A DNA stretch of 10,222 nucleotides, taken from a candidate division NPL-UPA2 bacterium. Lineage in GTDB: Bacteria; NPL-UPA2; JAGMAN01. Shown in pieces: positions 6,377 to 10,222 of the stretch (the stretch's first letter is position 1; the number at the start of each line of letters is the position of its first letter). The stretch spans positions 1 to 10,222 of the forward strand of contig JAJOKU010000073.1 of NCBI GenBank assembly GCA_021129695.1, read 5' to 3'. A model generated the notes under the pieces. It searched no databases. It was not told where the DNA came from and was given only the letters and a program-made list of their open reading frames with translations. A program made the position numbers and the translations under genes.

Positions 6377-7546
6377 ATGGTCAGCAAAGTGATAATGCCC
6401 AAGTTAGGGCAGACTATGGAAGAGGGAGTCATTGAGCGATGGGTTAAGAAAGAAGGGGATAGGGTGGAGAAGGGTGATATTTTATTAGAGATAACCACTG
6501 ACAAGGCTACCTTGGAAGTAGAGTCCTATGCAGGCGGCGTGTTGCGCAAGATATTAGCTCAGGAAGGGGAGACGGTGCCGGTGACCCGGGTGATTGGCCT
6601 CATCGCTGAGTTAGATGAGGAGCTGCCGGAGGTAGAAGTAGAAGTTGAAAGTCCGAAACAAGAACCGTCGGCAGCGACTCCCGGAGCTGAGGAACTTTCT
6701 CCTGTGAAAGCGGTTGGCAAAAGCCGGGTCAAGGCTTCACCCCTGGCCAGGAAGTTAGCCCAGGACAGAGGCATTGACTTAAGCAAGGTTATGGGCACCG
6801 GACCAGGAGGGAGGATTACCAGGGAGGATGTATTAAAGGCAGGGGAAAAGGGGAAGGAGGGAGGAGAAGGGAAAGTTAGTCCGGTGGGTCCAATGCGCCG
6901 GGCCATTGCCGAGGCAATGAGTGCATCGAAGAGGACCGTCCCTCATTATTATATTACCATTGAGGTAGATATGACGGGAGTAGTTAGCCGGAGGAGGGAA
7001 ATCCTGGCTCAAATCAAAGACAAGGGCGGCATTCCGCCGTCATATAGTCATATTTTGACCAGGGCACTCGCCCTTGCCCTAAAAGATTTCCCTGAAGTTA
7101 GGTCCAGTTGGAATGAAAAGGGAATCACGGTTAACGAAGACATTAATATCGGCATCGCCGTCGGTTTAGACGAAGGACTAATCGTTCCCGTCCTCAGAAA
7201 GGCTGATGAGATGACGCTGGAGGAGATAGCTTCCCAAACCGAATCATTGGTATCCAGGGCCAAGGAGATGAAACTTAAAGCGGATGAATATTCCGGGGCT
7301 ATCTTCACTATGTCCAACCTGGGAATGTTCGGGGTGGAGAATTTCCTTCCCATCATCGATCAGCCGCAGTCGGCTATCTTAGGGGTAGGAGCTATTCTGG
7401 AAAGACCGGCCGTGGTGGAAGGAAAAGTCGCTATAAGGCATTTAATGAAGCTGACTCTCTCTGTTGATCACAGGGTAGTGGATGGTCAGGTAGCGGCTCA
7501 GTTCCTGGCTAAGGTAAAGGAGATATTGGAGAGGGGAGAATGGTAA
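6377..7546 (+). CDS. Dihydrolipoamide acyltransferase, E2 component of the 2-oxoacid dehydrogenase complex
   Basis: E2 carries the acyl group on a lipoyl-lysine and transfers it to CoA, forming the core of the complex. The 389 residues have the complete layout with a single lipoyl domain (1-80) bearing the lipoylation lysine K43 in TTDKATLE. A charged and Pro/Ala-rich linker follows (about 81-115). The peripheral subunit-binding domain is at about 119-153 (ASPLARKLAQDRGIDLSKV, then GTGPGGRIT), and a second short linker spans 154-168. The catalytic domain (about 169-389) has NLGMFGV at 314-320 and the active-site DHRVVDG at 364-370. Motifs and length fit a bacterial pyruvate dehydrogenase E2, with acetoin or branched-chain enzymes as alternatives. 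It is separated from E1 by the palindromic spacer and followed after 41 bases by a terminator. No E3 gene follows, so E3 must be encoded elsewhere. Confidence 0.95.
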   Translation: MVSKVIMPKLGQTMEEGVIERWVKKEGDRVEKGDILLEITTDKATLEVESYAGGVLRKILAQEGETVPVTRVIGLIAELDEELPEVEVEVESPKQEPSAATPGAEELSPVKAVGKSRVKASPLARKLAQDRGIDLSKVMGTGPGGRITREDVLKAGEKGKEGGEGKVSPVGPMRRAIAEAMSASKRTVPHYYITIEVDMTGVVSRRREILAQIKDKGGIPPSYSHILTRALALALKDFPEVRSSWNEKGITVNEDINIGIAVGLDEGLIVPVLRKADEMTLEEIASQTESLVSRAKEMKLKADEYSGAIFTMSNLGMFGVENFLPIIDQPQSAILGVGAILERPAVVEGKVAIRHLMKLTLSVDHRVVDGQVAAQFLAKVKEILERGEW

Positions 7547-7587
7547 AGGAGCGCCGTTGAGGGGACCTGATTGAGAATATTATATTC

Positions 7588-7618
7588 AGGCCTCAGTGAC
7601 GTAGACTGAGGCCTTTTT
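7588..7618 (+). terminator. Rho-independent terminator after E2
   Basis: A perfect 10-bp stem, AGGCCTCAGT (7588-7597) with ACTGAGGCCT (7605-7614), closes a 7-base loop and runs into five T residues (7614-7618). It lies 41 bases after the E2 stop and should end the transcript that carries E2, and probably the whole upstream run. It also separates this operon from lptD. Confidence 0.92.
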
Positions 7619-7638
7619 GAGTATTATAAAGTTTTATT

Positions 7639-7646
7639 GGAAAGGG
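7639..7646 (+). promoter_or_regulatory. Ribosome binding site that sets the lptD start
   Basis: GGAAAGGG lies six bases before GTG 7653. The only other upstream in-frame start, TTG 7617, sits in the terminator T-tract and has no such site. This is the main reason to start lptD at 7653. Confidence 0.6.
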
Positions 7647-7652
7647 AAATGG

Positions 7653-9809
7653 GTGTTAGGCAGCAGGCAATTTATCTTTGGCTTAATCCTGGGACTCCTT
7701 CTTCTTGGCCCGTTTAGAAATTTATTTCTAACGGGCATTGAAACTTGCCTGGCAGAGGGAGAAGGGGCGCCGGTTGAGATATTGCATGCTGACCAGTTAG
7801 AGTTCCGCCAGGAGGAACAAGTCATTATTGGTCAGGGGAATGTGGACATCAAACAGAAAGACATGAGAGTGAAAGCAGATTGGGCCAAGTTTGACTTAGA
7901 GGAGGAAAAAGTATTTGCTGAGGGAAATGTCATTCTTTACGAGGGTGGTGTAGAGTTTCATGGAGAGAGCCTGGTTTATAATTTGAAGACTGAGAAAGGA
8001 ATCCTGACGAAACCCTATTTCTTCTTGGACCCCTGGTTCTGTGAGGGGGAAAAAATGGTAAAGGTAGCTGAGGGTGAGTATCACCTAAAAAGGGGCTCCT
8101 TCACTACTTGTGACCTATGCAAACCGCACTATCGGTTCACCGCCAGGCGAATGAAGATTTATCCGGGGAAGAGATGGTGGGCTTACCATACTATCTTCTG
8201 GTTGGGAAATATTCCTCTCTTTTACTTGCCCATTTACAGAAGGTCACTGAGGGATGTTCCTTACGGGTTTGTCATGTGGCCCATCGGACACGATTCCAAA
8301 AAGGGATGGTTCGCCCTCACTCACTATAACTGGTATGTGAATCCGCGGCTTCGGGGCAGGATATATCTTGATTATTTTGAAAAATTAGGATATGGGAAAG
8401 GGCTGGATACCCATTATAGATTTGGTGGGCCTGACAGGGAGGGGGCCGGATTTTTTTATAGCTACTTCATAGATGAGAGCTCTCTTGTCTGGGACGAAAC
8501 TAGGGGGAGGTGGGAACATGGACCAGATATTGAACGCTGGAAACTGCATCTCAGACACCGACAGAAATTGTCTGAGGATACTACGGCACTTCTCAGAATA
8601 GATAGGTTCAGTGACGCTGACTTTAATATCGATTATGAAGATAGAGAGAGGTGGAAGAGATTCACCAGAGAGGAGTTGGAAGACCAGAGTCCGGAGGGTT
8701 CCCTTTCCATAACGAAATCAAGGCCAGATTATACCCTCCAGGCCTACTTCCGGAAGCGAATAAATGACTTCGTGGGAGTGATTACTGAGAAACTGCCGGA
8801 GATATCCCTCGACCTGAACAGACAAAGACTGGGCCGTTCCCCATTCTACTGGGACGGCGACGCTGGTTTAGTCTATTTTCATGAGGCTCCACAGGGAGAT
8901 GAGGCCGTTCAGGCGGATGTCCATCTGGAAATTTCCAGGCCGAGCCGCATCGGATGGCTTCGCCTTGAGCCGGCTGTAGGGGGACGGGGCTTCTGGTACA
9001 GTAAAGATAGGTACGGTAGGCGGAATCGGTGGATGGGAAACTATGAATTAAGTCTTGGAATGAATACAACTATGTACAGTCCTATCTTCCAGCCAAGAAA
9101 AATCCAGATGAGGCATTTAATTCAGCCCAGGTTGACCTATTATTATTCTCCCGAGCCAACTAAGAATCGAGAGGACCTTTTCCCCTTCGTTGATAGACTT
9201 TCCCCTGGGAAGGATTATATTGATATAGAGCTCATCAATAGATTGGTGGGAAGGGAGGCTGATGGAGTAAGAGATTTAGCTATTTTTACCCTAAGTACCC
9301 AATTTTACCGGAACAATCTTGGCCGTGGACGCCATGCCTGGGGAGATTTAGTAGGTGACTTAGAGATTCGACCAACTGAAAAATTATCTTTTGACGGAGA
9401 AGCGACCTACGATGTCAATACCGGCCGGCTAAAGAAATTCTCCACCAGTTTTAGTTGGAAGGAGAAGAAATGGGATATTTACCTGGGAATGAATTACTAT
9501 GACCCGGTGGACGCAAGAGCGAACTTTGATACAGAGGTAACTACTGCCTGGCAGATAAATCCTAAGTGGAAGATAGAACTCTATAGCCGTTATGACTGGA
9601 GTGGTGACCACGACAGAACAACAAACTGGAGAATAGGTGGTCATCACGAAGAATGGAGAATAGCCCTTACCCGCGACCTTCACTGCTGGGAGGGAAAGGT
9701 CTTTGTACAGAGGGAGTGGAGGCGGGAAGAAGAGGATGAGCTAACCATCTCCCTTGCCTTCCGATTAAAAGCAGCCCCCTGGCGCCCGCTGGAGATCCCA
9801 ATCAGATAA
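7653..9809 (+). CDS. lptD: LPS-assembly outer-membrane protein LptD
   Basis: LptD is the beta-barrel that inserts lipopolysaccharide into the outer leaflet of the outer membrane, working with LptE. From GTG 7653 the protein has 718 residues. A signal sequence comes first: R5, then the hydrophobic core FIFGLILGLLLLG (7-19), with cleavage possibly near A34. An OstA/LptA-like jelly-roll domain follows (about 40-140; VEILHADQLEF, then repeated strands such as VIIGQGNVDIKQKDMRVKAD). Next come the LptD-specific segment TTCDLCKPHYRF (151-162) and GNIPLFYLP (185-193). The rest (about 205-718) is rich in alternating aromatic and polar strands, as in a barrel, and ends with the family-like LHCWEG and ISLAFRLKAAP. 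Cysteines at about 130, 153, 156 and 678 could form the disulfides typical of LptD. It lies immediately downstream of the terminator, so it needs its own promoter, which I could not find. Confidence 0.9.
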   Translation: MLGSRQFIFGLILGLLLLGPFRNLFLTGIETCLAEGEGAPVEILHADQLEFRQEEQVIIGQGNVDIKQKDMRVKADWAKFDLEEEKVFAEGNVILYEGGVEFHGESLVYNLKTEKGILTKPYFFLDPWFCEGEKMVKVAEGEYHLKRGSFTTCDLCKPHYRFTARRMKIYPGKRWWAYHTIFWLGNIPLFYLPIYRRSLRDVPYGFVMWPIGHDSKKGWFALTHYNWYVNPRLRGRIYLDYFEKLGYGKGLDTHYRFGGPDREGAGFFYSYFIDESSLVWDETRGRWEHGPDIERWKLHLRHRQKLSEDTTALLRIDRFSDADFNIDYEDRERWKRFTREELEDQSPEGSLSITKSRPDYTLQAYFRKRINDFVGVITEKLPEISLDLNRQRLGRSPFYWDGDAGLVYFHEAPQGDEAVQADVHLEISRPSRIGWLRLEPAVGGRGFWYSKDRYGRRNRWMGNYELSLGMNTTMYSPIFQPRKIQMRHLIQPRLTYYYSPEPTKNREDLFPFVDRLSPGKDYIDIELINRLVGREADGVRDLAIFTLSTQFYRNNLGRGRHAWGDLVGDLEIRPTEKLSFDGEATYDVNTGRLKKFSTSFSWKEKKWDIYLGMNYYDPVDARANFDTEVTTAWQINPKWKIELYSRYDWSGDHDRTTNWRIGGHHEEWRIALTRDLHCWEGKVFVQREWRREEEDELTISLAFRLKAAPWRPLEIPIR

Positions 9810-9821
9810 GGAAAGTATAAA
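9809..9821 (+). repeat. 13-base repeat AGGAAAGTATAAA, copy 1
   Basis: The repeat begins at the last base of the lptD stop codon. An identical 13-mer occurs at 9977-9989, at the left end of the element that breaks the ABC ATPase gene, and a diverged version (TATAGTAAAGTATAGA) occurs at 10189-10204. All three are in the same orientation. Confidence 0.65.
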
Positions 9822-9865
9822 CCACAACGGTACTTACCTGTGTTTATGTATTAGGAAGTTTTGTA

Positions 9866-9988
9866 ATGGCTGCCATTCGACTTTACCATGTTGTGAAGAA
9901 AATTGAAGGGAAGAAGGTCTTAGATGATGTTACTCTTGAGATTGAAGAGGGAGAGTTGATCTGTCTCCTCGGGTATAGGAAAGTATAA
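9866..9988 (+). pseudogene. ABC-transporter ATPase, 5' fragment cut off at Walker A
   Basis: A short frame from ATG 9866, with an AGGA ribosome binding site at 9853-9856, encodes 40 residues. Residues 1-36 are the classic start of an ABC ATPase: VLDDVTLEIEEGELICLLG at 18-36 is the stretch just before the Walker A P-loop. The next residues should read like GPSGSGKST, but the frame instead gives YRKV and a TAA at 9986-9988. No P-loop appears in any frame before the right edge. The simplest reading is that a repeat element inserted right after codon 36 (base 9973). Its position after lptD suggests an envelope transport role, such as LptB- or MlaF-like, but the fragment is too short to assign. 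The rest of the gene, if it survives, would lie beyond the window. Confidence 0.65.
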
Positions 9989-10222
9989 AACGCACTTTCC
10001 TAACTACAGCGAAGCAGTGCCCTCGGGTGCTAAAAATTCCTATCAGTAAGAAATGGTTACGGTGAAGCACACACAGCCAAAGGCAGTGCCGAAGGCAGCC
10101 AGGGGCAGTGCTACCTACGGCTAGCAGTACTGCCCCTAAAGGGGCTGTATGACGAGCCCGCTTTAGCGGGTGAGGAATTTTCTTGAAGTATAGTAAAGTA
10201 TAGAGCATTTTCTCATTTAAGT
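9974..10222. repeat. Hairpin-rich non-coding repeat element interrupting the ABC ATPase (right end unknown)
   Basis: The element starts at or near TATAGGAAAGTATAAA (9974-9989) and carries several foldbacks: TAGGAAAG (9976-9983) with CTTTCCTA (9995-10002); AGGGGCAGT (10101-10109) with ACTGCCCCT (10129-10137); GCCCC (10132-10136) with GGGGC (10141-10145) over a TAAA loop; and CCCGC (10157-10161) with GCGGG (10166-10170) over a TTTA loop. GGCAGTG-type words recur near 10014, 10082 and 10103. A direct, diverged copy of the left end (14 of 16 bases) lies at 10189-10204. I see no transposase or other credible protein. It is probably a dispersed MITE-like or REP-like repeat. Assembly may have stopped here because the repeat is multi-copy. 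Confidence 0.5.

Noticed and set aside
6170..6435. Two small plus-strand open frames of 62 and 65 residues in the E1-E2 spacer
   Set aside because: Both lie in the palindrome, and one runs into the E2 coding start in another frame. Neither has a ribosome binding site or recognisable content.
7566..7590. CCTGA/TCAGG inverted repeat overlapping the terminator left arm, as a possible antiterminator
   Set aside because: The stem is only five base pairs with a long AT-rich loop, far weaker than the 10-bp terminator stem. Chance is sufficient.
8117..8329. 70-residue plus-strand open frame inside lptD
   Set aside because: It is an alternate-frame shadow of lptD with no start signal or family features.
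9930..10208. 92-residue minus-strand open frame over the right-edge element
   Set aside because: It covers hairpins and repeats plus the antisense of the ABC fragment, shows no domain or signal pattern, and is best explained as an accidental frame in repeat DNA.
1..10222. CRISPR array, tRNA or rRNA genes
   Set aside because: I saw no regularly spaced identical repeats, no tRNA-like cloverleaf with a conserved T-arm, and no rRNA-like stretch. Protein genes occupy almost all of the window.

Overview
The window (roughly 45-48% G+C by eye) looks like the chromosome of a Gram-negative bacterium. The best evidence is a near-complete LptD, the outer-membrane LPS-assembly protein, which is only useful in a diderm with lipopolysaccharide. 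All confident genes are on the + strand. The rest of the content (a fused 2-oxoacid dehydrogenase E1, a short homocitrate-synthase-like enzyme, dispersed palindromic repeats) would fit an anaerobic or candidate-phylum lineage, for example Omnitrophota- or Aerophobetes-like bacteria. That placement is a guess from general recollection, not something the sequence proves.

Layout. (1) 1-190: AT-rich leader with a possible divergent minus-strand gene running off the left edge. (2) 191-911: an MNT nucleotidyltransferase and a HEPN-domain protein in overlapping frames, a toxin-antitoxin-like pair. (3) 911-3738: serA (D-3-phosphoglycerate dehydrogenase), whose start codon overlaps the HEPN stop (TGATG), then a DRE-TIM condensing enzyme of the homocitrate/isopropylmalate synthase family, whose start overlaps the serA stop (ATGA). 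(4) 3796-7546: a 2-oxoacid dehydrogenase E1 with alpha and beta subunits fused in one 777-residue chain, then a full E2 acyltransferase. A 247-bp gap between them is almost filled by a ~200-bp imperfect palindrome. E3 is not in the window. (5) 7588-7618: a strong intrinsic terminator closing the run that began with the MNT gene. (6) 7653-9809: lptD, restarting after the terminator. (7) 9866-9988: the first ~36 codons of an ABC-transporter ATPase, broken exactly where the Walker A motif should begin. (8) 9974-10222: a hairpin-rich repeat element that causes the break and runs to the right edge.

How the genes may work together. Genes 191-3738 are translationally coupled by overlaps, and E1/E2 follow on the same strand with no visible terminator, so one transcript could cover the TA-like pair, serine biosynthesis, an acetyl-CoA-consuming condensing enzyme and an acyl-CoA-producing dehydrogenase. 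If the E1/E2 complex makes acetyl-CoA from pyruvate, the condensing enzyme upstream could use it. The substrates of both are inferred only at family level. LptD and the interrupted ABC ATPase form a separate envelope-related unit.

Nothing here is clearly a new defence or mobile system. The most unusual items are the TA-like pair locked into a biosynthetic operon, the inserted E1 architecture, the long palindrome inside the E1-E2 operon, and the repeat element that interrupts the ABC ATPase gene.
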